Below are positions 1-10,926 of a stretch of DNA of 64,000 bases, piece after piece. The position numbers and the translations under genes were made by a program. This DNA is from Ceratothoa steindachneri (Eukaryota; Arthropoda; Malacostraca; Isopoda; Cymothoidae): the NCBI GenBank assembly GCA_963969495.1, contig OZ018326.1:181637653-181701652 (forward strand). Reading direction: 5' to 3'. The stretch's first letter is position 1. Every line of letters begins with the position of its first letter. The notes below the pieces were generated by a model. That model saw nothing but the letters and a program-made list of their open reading frames with translations, was not told the origin of the DNA and did not search any database.

Positions 1-609
1 GTCCACTTATTTAATTTTAATTGTGACCATAACTCGCAGACTATACTATTAAAGTCGATAAAAATCTTTTTTAATATTGATTACGAATCTTGGCAGACGA
101 AGCTATCAACCAGTAGCGTTATGGAGATGATGACCACTGAAAATAAATTTTACAGTGGAATTTAGTAGTTGAAATAGTTATTGTATCAATCACATTTAAG
201 TTCACTTGCTTTAGTTTTTATTGGTAAAAGTGATATCAAAATAGTGGTGCATGCCTTTAAACCACAAAATGCTCCTAAAAAAAACCAGGAAGAACTTCAA
301 TGTTTAAATGGTATTGGATACGCCTACAGGCAGATGTCACAGTCCAAAATAATGCTAGTGGGTGCCAGACCTTGGGGCTATCTTTTTGCTTTTCTTTGTA
401 CTTTCTTCTAAGTTCATGTAAGTCGATTGTCTTCTTCTCTTTCTCTCATCCTTACCCCTATATTATGGGATATATTTTTTAGTAAAATAGTATATTATCT
501 CAATTAAAATCACATCGAAGGATCAACATGTAAGAACGAGAAACACTTTTTGCGATATGATGCTGAACTCAAACAATATTATATCATTTCACAGATGGGG
601 AAACCAGAA
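1..609. other. Unassigned AT-rich sequence
   Basis: I see no gene here. The reading frames are short (up to 76 codons), overlap one another and resemble no family I know. The segment precedes the more GC-rich LTR-like region that begins near 610. Confidence 0.5.
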
Positions 610-1530
610 TGTTGGGAATAGAAGTTAATACTGCCATGTGACCGAGAAGCCATAAGGCTAGACACGAAGTTGGGCGACGCGGAGAAAGGCCTTGGGAACC
701 GTGAGAGACTCGAGCCACTTCCGCTGATAAGGAAGAAGCAAGAATTCCAAGCGCGCGAGCGCAAGAAGACGTTTCTCGCCTCTCCCGGAGTTATCACGAA
801 ACCCCACTGGAGTTCATCTCTATCCTCTGGTGGAATATTTAGTTAAGAAGATCTCCCTCCTTGGCCTGAGGCATTTTCGCTTCCGGCCGGCTCATATATA
901 ATGCTCGGCTAAGCCGGGAAAAAGCAGTATAGACCTGCCTTTCCGCACGAGACACGTCGTTTTCTCGATTCAGCTCTGTTCCCCTTCTCGAGCTTGAAAG
1001 CAAGAATTCTCACCAAAGAAATTTAACCCCAGTCCATTGGCTATCCATTGAGTTGGTTTTAACCTCGTCTGACGCAAGTATTCCCTCGAATTCAATCCTC
1101 GAGGATAAACTCCATCGATTACGATTTACTCGTTCGATTACCCATTCCTTGTGTCGTCTCATAAAGCCTCCAATCCAAATCTATGCTCCAGCGAATAAAT
1201 TGTAGTTTCTTGTGCAGTCAACCCTTAAACTGTATGTTCGTATATTGGCTCAACAGCAGCTGCTTATAAGCTCACGTTTGAGTTTATTTAATCACTCCCG
1301 TAATTCTTTAATCTGATCCCTGTAAACACTAAGTATCCGTTTACAACCTTTACCATTTGTATATATGTCCTATATCTCTTGTAATTATTAAAGATTATTT
1401 TGGTATCCCCCTCCGTTTCATAGCCCCAGAGTCCGCAGCCTTCTTTATTATACTAACGGCTGATTGCACTCGATTCTGTACATAAATCCTTTCACGCGCT
1501 CGAATTGGGAAACCCCATTCCCATATCGTC
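610..1530 (+). mobile_element. Possible solo LTR or LTR-like promoter region
   Basis: This segment is clearly richer in G+C than its flanks. It opens with TGTTGGGAATAG, a typical LTR 5' end, and has a well-placed TATA box and initiator (895-928). Downstream are polyadenylation-like signals AATAAA at 1194 and ATTAAA near 1386. An inverted match to the opening (ATTCCCA, near 1517-1522) lies near the proposed 3' end. No coding frame is convincing. I infer a solo LTR, but I did not find a clean target-site duplication or a second copy in the window. An ordinary promoter with a 5' untranslated exon is the alternative. Confidence 0.35.
895..928 (+). promoter_or_regulatory. TATA box plus initiator-like core promoter
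   Basis: TATATAA starts at 895 and GCAGT, an arthropod initiator-like motif, has its A at 926. The TATA box therefore lies about 31 bases upstream, the canonical spacing for RNA polymerase II. No coding frame follows, which fits an LTR promoter. Confidence 0.45.
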
Positions 1531-1611
1531 CCCCTCGTCTGCCGCTGCTGGGAGACGTACGAAGGTCACTCAATTGACCTTGACCGTCCACTCCGTCCAA
1601 ATATAATATAC

Positions 1612-1688
<77 letters not shown>
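1612..1688. repeat. (TA)n microsatellite, left flank of a PLE remnant
   Basis: An almost pure TA run that directly abuts the left inverted arm of the Penelope-like remnant. Confidence 0.97.
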
Positions 1689-1690
<2 letters not shown>

Positions 1691-2333
1691 AGAACCAGGG
1701 CAGCAGAAAAGAAATGTATTTTTCTTTCTTCATTTAATTTCAACCAACGTTTCGAGGGCCAGCCTCATCTTCTGGGTACTGGAATTATATTTAATATAAA
1801 TACAAAGTAATACAAAGTAATTCTAATTGAAATTGGATAGATAACATTAGGGGAATGGTCTTACATGTCACTTTTTTGTGTCCATCGTGCGATGCGACCT
1901 ATATTGGCTCTACCAGCCGAATTCTCCATTCAAGAGTTATAGGGTTTCAGCACCCATAAAACAGATTAAATCAATCAATCATTAAAGAGTTGAACAGCAT
2001 GCCGGGAGGTCCTGCCGTACGGGTTTGCCCCTAGCCACACCTGACTATTCCATCATCCGACTCCACGCCAATTCTTGCAATTTACAGGTAAAACTCGAAG
2101 ACTTTTCAATTATAGTTGTGGTATCATGACTTATACAAAAAAGTGACATGTAAGACCATTCCCCTTATGTTACCTATCCAATGTCAATTATAATTACTTT
2201 GTATTTATACTAAATATAATTTTAGTACCCAGAAGATGAGGCTGGCCCTCGAAACGTTGGTTGAAATTAAATGAAGAAAGAAAAATGCATTTCTTTTCTG
2301 CTGCCCTCGTTCTCGGAGCACTTGAATCCATAT

Positions 2334-2343
<10 letters not shown>
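1689..2343 (+). mobile_element. Penelope-like element remnant with inverted ends
   Basis: The left arm (about 1689-1880) is the reverse complement of the right arm (about 2130-2315), with scattered differences. Both arms contain the block CCAACGTTTCGAGGGCCAGC or its complement, a sequence type common at Penelope-like element ends. Between them lies a GIY-YIG endonuclease fragment. (TA)n arrays abut both sides. This is a heavily shortened element with no reverse transcriptase left. Terminal repeats in direct or inverted orientation are known for this class. Confidence 0.7.
1852..1959 (+). pseudogene. GIY-YIG endonuclease fragment of a Penelope-like element
   Basis: The frame reads VTFLCPSCDATYIGSTSR followed by ILHSRV. 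This is the start of the PLE-type GIY-YIG nuclease: a Cys-x-x-Cys pair, then the YIGST strand and the following arginine helix. It ends at a stop at 1957-1959. In intact elements this domain follows the reverse transcriptase and nicks target DNA for retrotransposition. Here only about 35 residues remain, so there is no activity. The class assignment is firm; the clade within Penelope-like elements is not determined. Confidence 0.7.

Positions 2344-2429
<86 letters not shown>
2344..2429. repeat. (TA)n microsatellite, right flank of a PLE remnant
   Basis: A TA run that follows a short CA-rich stretch and closes the PLE remnant on its right side. Confidence 0.97.
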
Positions 2430-2431
<2 letters not shown>

Positions 2432-2534
2432 TGGTCATTCTACGACACAGAACTGCCCTGAATACAGTAAGCGTGGACGAGTTAGGTATACACATACAAA
2501 AGACCACAATTATCTATATATTCTTAAATTTATA

Positions 2535-3514
2535 CAAGGTGTAAACACGAAACGTAGACCGATATTTATTTAATTATTTTCCGAATATAATGTAATATTA
2601 GATAATTCTTAGACTAAAACGAAAGAAAAAAATATATCCTACGAGAGGGTGTAACTAATAATCAATTGGATTGCCTTTTGGGTCGATGATACGACGAACT
2701 CTCGGTATAACGTGAGCGCGAGTGGTGCGCTGGGTTTCAGCTGATATTTCCATCCAGCATTTTTCCATTTTACACTCAAAAAATTCGACACTGATAGAGT
2801 CCCGACCTTCTGTTCAAGCATTGATCACATTACAAAGTCTATTGGGTTCAAATCTGGTGAACTGGGTGGCTAACCTTCCTTTGGCCTCCCATTTTGCTGT
2901 GTTTGAGGGTGCTCTAGCTTGTTGAAGTTTTTCACCGGCATTTCCTATGCTTCAAGTGATGACCTTCGTCCTCAAAATTCGCCAGCTCCCCCGCTCACAC
3001 CATCACTGAAGCTGTCTTGTCTGCTGTTAAAACGGAATCTGATTTTTATTTTGTGCTCAAAAGGAATATTCTGTGATGTTGATGGAAAGCAGAGATCATT
3101 TAGCTATCTTGAATGGACGAAGTTTCAAGCCATCTTTCAGCAAATTATGCATGGTCAAACAGATCATTTTGGCCTCCAAAGCAAATTGTCTAGCACGTCT
3201 CATTGGCTTTCTCTTGATTTTGTTTATCTTGTTCTTGATGAGGTTTGGCACCTCTACTGATTGAGTGATGGGGGGCGCACTCTTGAAAGACAGTCGGGTT
3301 CGACATTATGAAAGTATCGCCCACTGTCTTCTCGCTTCTATTGCTTTAAAATTTTCAGTCATTTCTAAACAGGTTTATTTTTTAGAAATTTAAGTTTCAT
3401 TCCCAAAATTCAACAAATTCTAAAAGAACCTTCAAGAAAGAAATTAATTAATGGTATATAAACATATTTAAAATGATTTGTTAAAAGTAGTCTACACTTC
3501 CTGTTTCCACCCTG
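2535..3514 (-). mobile_element. Tc1/mariner-type DNA transposon, internally deleted
   Basis: The ends are imperfect inverted repeats. The left begins CAAGGTGTAAACACGAAACG; the right, read inward on the other strand, begins CAGGGTGGAAACAGGAAGTG. About 22 of 30 positions agree and each end is preceded by TA, the usual target duplication of this superfamily. At about 980 bp the element is shorter than a typical complete one. The minus-strand interior encodes transposase pieces. Confidence 0.7.
2640..3290 (-). pseudogene. IS630-Tc1-mariner transposase remnant
   Basis: Read on the minus strand, the C-terminal part gives SSPDLNPIDFVM, a stop, then SMLEQKV. This is the conserved region around the third catalytic acid in DDE_3-type transposases. 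Further upstream are LKDGLKLRPFKIAK and SVMV segments, which match the linker and start of the catalytic fold in the same family. Several stops and frameshifts separate the pieces, and the middle of the catalytic domain is shortened. An active protein would cut and paste the element at TA sites. The superfamily call is good; the subfamily is not resolved. Confidence 0.6.
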
Positions 3515-4218
3515 TAAATGAAATTCATGTTAATTAATATGAACTATTTGGTCGCTTTCTTTGATATATCTAAACACTGCTTGATAAACTTCGAGTCGTG
3601 ATTCCCATGAAATCAAGAGGAATATGATGGCTAGTTCCTGGCTATCTGTACCAAAGAGAATTGCTTCAGTAAATCAGTTTACCTCCAGGTAGTTCTCCAG
3701 AAAGGTCATCAGCTTGCTGAAAATTTATAGCCCAACTTTTATTTTACAGTAAGTATTAAAGTGTAAATAGGTCACATCGATTTTTGAAAAGTTGACAACA
3801 CTCATAAGAGGAATGATAATTTAAAAAATTAAATATCCCTCCCCTCGTAGGTTTATTGCGTCCTATCACCTCAAAAAACTGCAAAATATTTCTGATTTTT
3901 TAATCTTTCATCATGGAGTTGGTCAAAATTAAACGCACAAAACTTTTGAAACTTATATACGATAGGCTTATTTATGTGAGTCCTAAAAAAACACAGATCA
4001 TCCTATATCTTATGCAAAAGACGTCACTATGGTAATTGCAAAAGCGAAAATAAAAGTTTATGAAAATCGTTGGGATTAAATAAACGAGAAGCCATGAGGA
4101 AAAACAGAAACACATCATAGTAAATCACTACGTACCCTTTGGGGGAACATCAAATGTTGCTGAAAGCCGAATACCCTCTGGTACAAGCTTCGCATACGAA
4201 GGATGGAAACAGAGACAT

Positions 4219-4223
<5 letters not shown>
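3515..4223. other. Unassigned AT-rich sequence
   Basis: No supported gene or element. Only short frames with stops are present. Confidence 0.5.

Positions 4224-4276
<53 letters not shown>
4224..4276. repeat. (TA)n microsatellite
   Basis: A pure dinucleotide run with no recognised element on either side. Confidence 0.95.
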
Positions 4277-4279
<3 letters not shown>

Positions 4280-6235
4280 GGTTATTAATTCCTGAATTAG
4301 CTACCAGATGAGGGTATTAACTCCAGCTCCAAAATTGGTTTCGATAACGTTTGGATAAGAAGTTAAAAAGGTTGAATTTTAAATGGCGCTTGACTCGTGT
4401 GGATTTATTGGCACTTTATAGCCATGTTTAGTATCCTTGGTGTTATATACCACATGTAAGCTATTAGTGATTATATTCTAAACACTATAAAAATCTTCTG
4501 AGAATTTATAGCTGAATGGCGTTGGACAGGGCAATATGCATATTTGTTTTTCCACTCTTCGTATCTTGCTACAAAATAATCTGAACCTGGGTGATGGCCC
4601 TTTAAATAATGTACTGAAATTGTTTTCTTAACTAAAGGCCAGTTATGCTTTGATTTTAAGAAGAATCCATCTTGTGATGGAGAGGTATTATCAAACATGA
4701 AACGCACCACTATATAAAAACCCATCATAAGCTGCTTGAAACCAAGCTAATGTTTACTTCCTAAACTTTATCCCTTGCCTTCGGAAACTTGCTAGGCTGC
4801 TATTGAGAGATTTTCCCTAGCATAGTATTCCAAAAGTATTCTATTACTTTGCAAACTACCTCACAAAGGTGGTATGCAAGTAAAATACCTAATAAACACA
4901 TGTTTAAAAAGTTTAATTAATAGCAGTTCTACAATTGTCCCATTAAACGATGGTAGTTGTATTTGAAACATTTTAAGAGGTAATGCCTGTTAAAACTGAG
5001 TCGACCATCGGTTGGCTGGAAGTTGGCTCTAATGGTAGGAGATACGACGTAACGAGCAAATACTTCGGCTTCATACTAGCAAAGTATTCGCGATCGTATT
5101 ATATTATTTACTGAGACAAATAGTTCATTAAAAGGATAAGCTTATGTACGAAATACAAGAAGAGATTACTACATATCATCAGAATATCTGGAATTAATAA
5201 AAATAACTTTAAAATTAATTAATGATTGCAGGTTATCGAGAAACCCTCCTAAATATACTAAAAAGGAATATCGAGTCCTAATGAGAATTGCTATCAAATT
5301 TTCTTTTAAGAATTGTCGCCTCTAATTAGAAACTTGAGAAAAATAAGCTCGCTTTTCAAGCCCCTTTTAGCTTTTCTCCTCCGTTTTATTAAATTTAAAA
5401 TGTTTTAAGGATGTTTTTTTGCGACCAAGATTTCAAATAAGTGGACGAAGAGCATTTGGAAGCACTTGAGACAAGATTAAGGGAATTATCCCAATCTATA
5501 AAACACTGCCTGGTTTAAATAACGTAAAAGTGGATTCTTTCTTCGAGTTGGATGTGTGCGAAAGAATCAGAAGTCTCGGTTATATGTACATTGAAGAAGA
5601 GGAAATTTGAGACAAGTATAGCCTCAGGTTTACTTTACGCATAAAATAGTTAATTGCTAGAATCGTTAATTACTACAATCGTCGAGTCATCAAGTATAAA
5701 TATATTTAACAAGGTTAACAGACTTAAGTCGCCTGCTTTCAATTATTCTGACTTATGACTTTATGACCATATGACCTTACGACCTTCAGAAGTTTCAATA
5801 ATTCCAGGAATAACCTTGGGAGGACCTTGGTAATTATATCATTCGAAAGAGAATGTAAAAGAAGATAAGGGTTTCAAATTTCGTTAGAATCGGCTGAAGA
5901 GTTATTGGCCAAAAACTCATTGAAAAGTAAAACGGTTATGTTAGAGGCCGTGACTCGTAACTCTGAATATTGCGAGACTTCACTTGCAACGGAGGAGCAT
6001 CGAGGTATAGGAGGACCTGCATCTACTACGCTTGATATTTCTTTCGATCCGGTGGGTAGAGGTGCACCCCGGCACACCCCCAAAGAGAGAATACCGATAC
6101 TCACATCGAACAGTTACTCAGTTTAAATTTCTATGCAAGATGGGCACAAAAGTGAAGTTCGTTTGGTCGCCGATTTCTTTGTGCGGAAACAACTGGATGA
6201 GATAGATTTGTGTCGAAAGAGTCCGGCTAAAAGAA

Positions 6236-6238
<3 letters not shown>
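4277..6238. other. Unassigned sequence
   Basis: No gene that I can support. A minus-strand frame of 85 codons (4471-4728) and overlapping frames of about 75 codons on both strands (5874-6126) resemble nothing I recognise. A TATAAAA motif near 5498 has no convincing context. Confidence 0.45.

Positions 6239-6307
<69 letters not shown>
6239..6307. repeat. (TA)n microsatellite, left flank of an LTR element
   Basis: The TA run ends exactly where the left LTR-like repeat begins. Confidence 0.96.
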
Positions 6308-6308
<1 letters not shown>

Positions 6309-6312
<4 letters not shown>

Positions 6313-6763
6313 CATGTTATTACATGTAGGCATCGCCTAACGGCGATGTTAGGCTTCATTCATCTCCTCTTGAAGCTCTGTCAGCGCAGGCCCTGTTACC
6401 TGTATTTATTTGCCCTTGACCTCTAACACCAATAATTCTGTTTTTCAATTGCCCTTGAGAGTCTGTGTTAGGTTCACACGACCCCACCCCCTCTTCCTCT
6501 CTCCCATGGTCTCACTCACCTTCTATAAAACAAGAGAGATTATGCTCAGGAACTCAGATCAGCCTTAGAAACAATCAAGGACACTTCTTCATCCTTGTTA
6601 TCCGTTCCACTTCGGTGGATGGATTAACCAAGCTCCAGCCCTTCATTATAAGCACCTCAAATTCACAAATAAAGTTACTTATATAAAGTTGTTTATCGAG
6701 AAATCCAAGTACGAATTTATTTGGTCGCACATCCAGAAGAAAGAACAGACCCCTCTCGCTACA
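6309..6763 (+). repeat. 5' LTR
   Basis: Begins TGATCATGTTA and ends CTCGCTACA. TATAAAA is at 6524-6530, an initiator-like TCAGAT has its A at 6556 (32 bases downstream), and AATAAA is at 6668-6673. The copy at 8234 matches along its whole length with modest divergence, so the insertion is not recent. Confidence 0.65.
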
Positions 6764-6765
6764 AG

Positions 6766-6783
6766 TGCTGACGTCCGGAGTGA
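6766..6783 (+). other. Candidate tRNA-Trp-like primer-binding site
   Basis: TGCTGACGTCCGGAGTGA lies two bases after the LTR end. The tRNA-Trp-type site known from CsRn1-like Gypsy elements reads TGGTGACCCCGACGTGA. The match is imperfect, so this call is tentative. Confidence 0.35.
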
Positions 6784-6913
6784 CATAAAAATTAAAAAAA
6801 TCATCCTCGATCGCAGTGACTCGAAAATTAAAAAATCTCATCATCATACGAAACCATCGCAACTAAGTTCAACCATGGAGTCCATCTAACCTTTCATTAA
6901 AGAGCCACATTCA

Positions 6914-7032
6914 TCTCACCGAAGCACCAACTCGATTCAACTAAACGCTCAACGTCCGCGACGCCGCACAACTCTCACCGAAACACCAACTCGACTCAAC
7001 GAGACGCTCAACGTCTGCGACACGCAACTCTT
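6914..7032 (+). repeat. Two-copy tandem repeat of ~60 bp in the LTR element interior
   Basis: Two adjacent units each contain CTCACCGAARCACCAACTCG and GCTCAACGTCYGCGAC, with a handful of differences between them. Confidence 0.75.
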
Positions 7033-7167
7033 CCACCCTCAATCGCACCACTCCCTAGTAATTGACGCAAATTCGACAATTTAACTTTTGTGGCAAAACC
7101 CTTCTCTAGCCGATTTGCTAGATCGTTGAATTATCTGTGCGCTGAAGCATAATTTATTTACTCGCAT

Positions 7168-7282
7168 TCACATAGTGATATGGCAACGTGCCATCAATTT
7201 ATCCATCTCACATAGTGTTATGGCAACGCGCCATCGATACTCATTAGCACTCACATAATGCTAAAGCGAGACGCTTCTCATC
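7168..7282 (+). repeat. Three imperfect units of ~42 bp
   Basis: Units at about 7168, 7208 and 7251 share TCACATARTG followed by a region that folds on itself (TGGCAACGYGCCA in the first two). The third is the most diverged. Confidence 0.65.
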
Positions 7283-7621
7283 TAATGAACAGGCGACCTT
7301 AGTAAACTTGCAAATGCACAAGCTATGCAACGCGTATAATTTTTAGTCCACTTCACCCAAGATTGCCAAGTTTGCTTGACTATTTCTTTCATCAAATTAT
7401 TTGTTTAGGTTAACTAGTTTCTTTTCAAATTCACTGTAATCACGATTACTTTCTCATTGTACTCGTATTATTAAAAGAAAACGTGTACACTCAATTCCCA
7501 TTTTTGTTCCTTCTATGTATGTTCACAACTGTAATGACACACGCGCGTTCATGTGATCTACAGCTGGACAAAATTACCTTTTACCACCGACTTTCAAACT
7601 TTATCGCTTGAGATTTCAGAG

Positions 7622-8005
7622 TGTATCATTTGTATGGGCTTTATCGTATAAATGTCGGCTTAATTATTATCATTCACCTTGTACAAATTTGACCTCAATA
7701 TTCTGTATAAGTATTTTAATCATCATTCTAATTTAATAACGCTTGATGTGTCTAATTGATATTTAGTTCGCAAGAAATAATATAATTTATGCTCATGTAT
7801 TATTTTAACCAACGAATTAGTGTTATAATGTCTGTAAATACTGACTTAATTATTATTACGAACTCTGCCCCAATTTGTCAGAAATATTCTCTACAAATAT
7901 TTGAATCGTCATTTTACTTTAATGATATTTGATGTATTGAATTAGCATTTTGTTCACAAAAACTAATGTCATTCATTTGTAATCGTGTATCATTTTAACC
8001 AGCAA
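7622..8005 (+). repeat. Diverged ~180 bp tandem repeat
   Basis: Units starting near 7622, 7797 and 7987 begin GTATCATTT or GTATTATTTTAACCA. The first two go on through similar blocks (CTTAATTATTAT, then TTTGATGTRT or CTTGATGTGT). The third is cut short. Confidence 0.6.
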
Positions 8006-8233
8006 ATTATTGTACATCTTACCTTATACTTTTATTATTCTATTTCCCATGCCACTGAATCTTCATTATTGTATTTTTCCCTAAGTGATTCATTCCGATT
8101 GAATTATATCATTGTTTTGATTCGAATGTTCTCAATTATTGTTATTTTAAACTTATTTCATAATGCTATATTTTGAATGTACCACACAAATGTAACTACA
8201 TTTGCTAAGCAGAAGGCTGCGTGTTCTTTGTAG

Positions 8234-8676
8234 TGATCATGTTACTACATTTAGGCATCGCCTAATGACGATGTGAGGCTTCATTAATCTTCCCTTGAAA
8301 CTCCGTCAGCACAAGCCTTATAACCAGTATTTATTGGCCTTTGACCTCTAACATCAATAATTCTGTTTTTCAATTCTCCTTGAGAGACTGTGTTAGGTTC
8401 ACACGACCTCTCTCTCTCTCTCATGGTCACACTCACCTTCTATAAAACAAGAGAGATTATGGTCAGGAATCCAGATCAGCCTTAGAAACAATCGAGGACA
8501 CTTCTTTATCCTTGTGATCCGTTCCACTTCGGTTGGATGGATTAACCAAGCTACAGCCCTTCATTATAAGAACCTAAAATTTACAAATAAAGTTGCTTTT
8601 ATCAAGTTGTTTATCAGGAAACCCAAGTACGAATTTATTAGGTCGGACATCCTCAAAAAAGAACAGACCCCTCTTG

Positions 8677-8678
<2 letters not shown>
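8234..8678 (+). repeat. 3' LTR
   Basis: Second copy of the repeat at 6309-6763, with TATAAAA at 8441-8447 and AATAAA at 8586-8591. Its last bases run directly into a (TA)n array. Confidence 0.65.

Positions 8679-8722
<44 letters not shown>
8679..8722. repeat. (TA)n microsatellite, right flank of an LTR element
   Basis: A TA run directly abutting the end of the 3' LTR. Confidence 0.96.
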
Positions 8723-8723
<1 letters not shown>

Positions 8724-9689
8724 ACTCCTCGAAGAGATTACAATATTTATAATCAAATTTTAATCACACTCAATATGGAAAGATTTAAGGTGTCTTAATC
8801 TTAAGATATCTGGAATTTTGTAAACAATTACTGTAGCTTCACGTTGAACTGCGTCTTTCTTTCGCCCATACAACAAACTACATACTGAGGTAACAACCTC
8901 TGGTCGTCATATATGGGAAAAGACATTGCACTATCATTTAAAATCATTCTTTATTATCCCCAATCTTATCCCTATTTTTCTCCCATCCTCAATTAAGTGG
9001 GTTGTTACCAGCATAAATCATTAAATCTGGGCCGTAGGATTGTGACTATTCTCCTTTTCTTTAGGTTTTAATTACATGAATGAGGACTCGATGGCATGAA
9101 ACACTAAGTAGTAAAATTGGAGCAGTCATTGCGGTGGTTAAATTCTCATAAAACAGAGATATTGAGATAATGGTTGTTCGGAAATATGTATTTAGGAAAA
9201 CCATCATTTGTTTGGGCTTTAAAGTAAACATTTTGGAAGCTTACTAACCAGCCTTACTCCTATTAAAACTCCACGAAGCCTGTCGAATGATTTAAGATTT
9301 TCTTTGGCATTTAAGATACTAATAATAATTACGTACTTAGCGACGCCATGTCTAAATCAAAAGGTCCGTCCGACTAAAGGTGTCTACCGAGAAACAAAGA
9401 TGGTCAGAAGAAGGAAAAATTCTTTATATAAACACAAATGTAATTTAGGAAGGGTATGTGAATATAAATACAACTCTATTATACATAGGCTTATATTTAC
9501 CATCGTTAAAAAACACAACTTAGAAATTGTCGCAGGATACCTTGTGGTCGTGATGTAATTCTTTGTTGAAGTATGCTTTGATCTAAGAGTGCGAATTTTG
9601 TTGTTTTAAGGAAGAACCGCTTCAACACGTAAGGATATAAAGAAACACACAGAAATTATCCCCAAATAAACATATATTTTAAATTTAAC
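8723..9689. other. Unassigned sequence
   Basis: No supported gene. One plus-strand frame of 84 codons (9304-9558) resembles nothing I know. Confidence 0.45.
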
Positions 9690-10680
9690 AATTAAGTATT
9701 AAAAAAACAGTAAACACATTTATATCCTCTTCCTATTCTTATTGCAAATTTGCCTCTGGTTAAGTTAAGAAGACGGAGAGAGATACGGTGCTCTTTGCTC
9801 CAAGAGTCCTCTTCTGAATAATCTTGAAGCCTCTTGGTGTCTTGTTCTTTAACGCCGAGTACCCAACTAGACTTTGGGTATACGAGGGGATTTTTACCGT
9901 AATTAACGAACGGAACTTCGTTGGGGCTTGGTTCTTCTCCTCTCACTCTTACGGAGCTTGAGCTGCGAGAGTCACTCGAGTGTGAGCGGGTTTTCTTTTA
10001 TCCAGTCAAACTTCTTCTAAGTCTGTAAAGGATTCTTCGGTATGGCATCGATACAAAACTTGACGATTTATGTTAATTCGTCCCTGGGGAGGGGGGGGGG
10101 ATCGATCTTCTCAATCCGATCCTTTATCGTTTCTCACCGAATAATCTTGACTGGCTGAAGGATCGATCTTCACGAACTGATCCTACGTCGTTCTCACCGA
10201 ATAATCATCACTTCTCTTTTTTTCAGGGGCTTATTTATAGGCGGACCACCGCCCCATCTAAGGGGGAAGGGGAAAGGCCGCAGAGGGGAGCGCGAATGGT
10301 GAGTTCGCATCTGGGAGAGCGAGAAGTGCAGAGGTTGGCACTGAGGTGCTCAACTCGGCTTGTTAATTAGCGAGACCCTCAACCGCCACACTCCTTGGCG
10401 TGCCCTTTGACTGGCACCGCTTTTTGGTGACATAACCACGGACCTATGGATCTCGTAGGTAATTGGATCCTTAGAGCGTCGTTTAAGGGCCTTTGGTGGT
10501 TGCCTTAACACAGATGGTCGCTCCAACTACCTAGGCGGCGGGGAGATCAAACAGGGTAGGCAGTTACTGTTATTCGCCGGCTACCGTTCCCAGTCTTCTC
10601 ATGGGGCTCGCTTCTCCGGCTTTCTCCCAAGGGGGGGGTGACTTTAAGGTATATGTCCGCCTGGCCCTCCGGGAGGCTTT
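9690..10680 (-). mobile_element. GC-rich LTR-like island, possibly reverse-oriented
   Basis: The base composition shifts sharply to G+C-rich compared with both flanks. On the minus strand there is a possible start TGTGGCGGTT at 10390 and CCTATAAATAAG near 10228-10241, a TATA box in a plausible place. A long G run (10087-10097) and a tandem duplication lie inside. I see no gag or pol frame. An LTR or leader of a retroelement is the best guess, but I could not find a second copy or both ends. Confidence 0.3.
10098..10210. repeat. Two-copy ~63 bp tandem repeat
   Basis: GGATCGATCTTC...GATCCT...CTCACCGAATAATC occurs at 10098 and again at 10161, with several substitutions in between. Confidence 0.75.
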
Positions 10681-10926
10681 ATATTGCCATTCCTCTACAG
10701 AAATGATTATTACAAAAATATTAAAATAATGATAGACGCTATTTTCGAACCTTCAGAGTATAATATAAATGGAAATACATCGAATCTTCTGATTTTCTTA
10801 CTAAAAACTCTTCTCTGCAAAGGGAAAAGTAAGAAATAAACATTTATATGTAAGGTTATGACACTCTTGTAGCCCATTCAGCCATTTCTTGAGTTTCCAC
10901 AAATTAGGATATCAAAGACATTGTTT

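Larger units (their letters stand above)
6309..8678 (+). mobile_element. Non-coding LTR retrotransposon inserted in a (TA)n array
   Basis: Two direct copies of a ~450 bp repeat (6309-6763 and 8234-8678) enclose about 1.47 kb. Each copy carries TATAAAA, an initiator-like CAGATCAGCC and AATAAA in the order expected of U3-R-U5. The bases just after the first copy (TGCTGACGTCCGGAGTGA) resemble the tRNA-Trp primer-binding site used by some Gypsy-group elements, with about 14 of 17 positions matching after one gap. The interior has no gag or pol frame but several tandem repeats. I infer a non-autonomous element of TRIM or LARD type. The (TA)n arrays at both outer edges suggest insertion into a single TA array. 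Confidence 0.65.

Noticed and set aside
1622..2573. Several frames of 62-100 codons made largely of Tyr-Ile repeats, here and near every TA array
   Set aside because: They are translations of (TA)n microsatellites joined to flanking sequence, with no protein-like content.
5874..6126. Overlapping ~75-codon frames on both strands
   Set aside because: They resemble no known protein, and neither strand has supporting signals.
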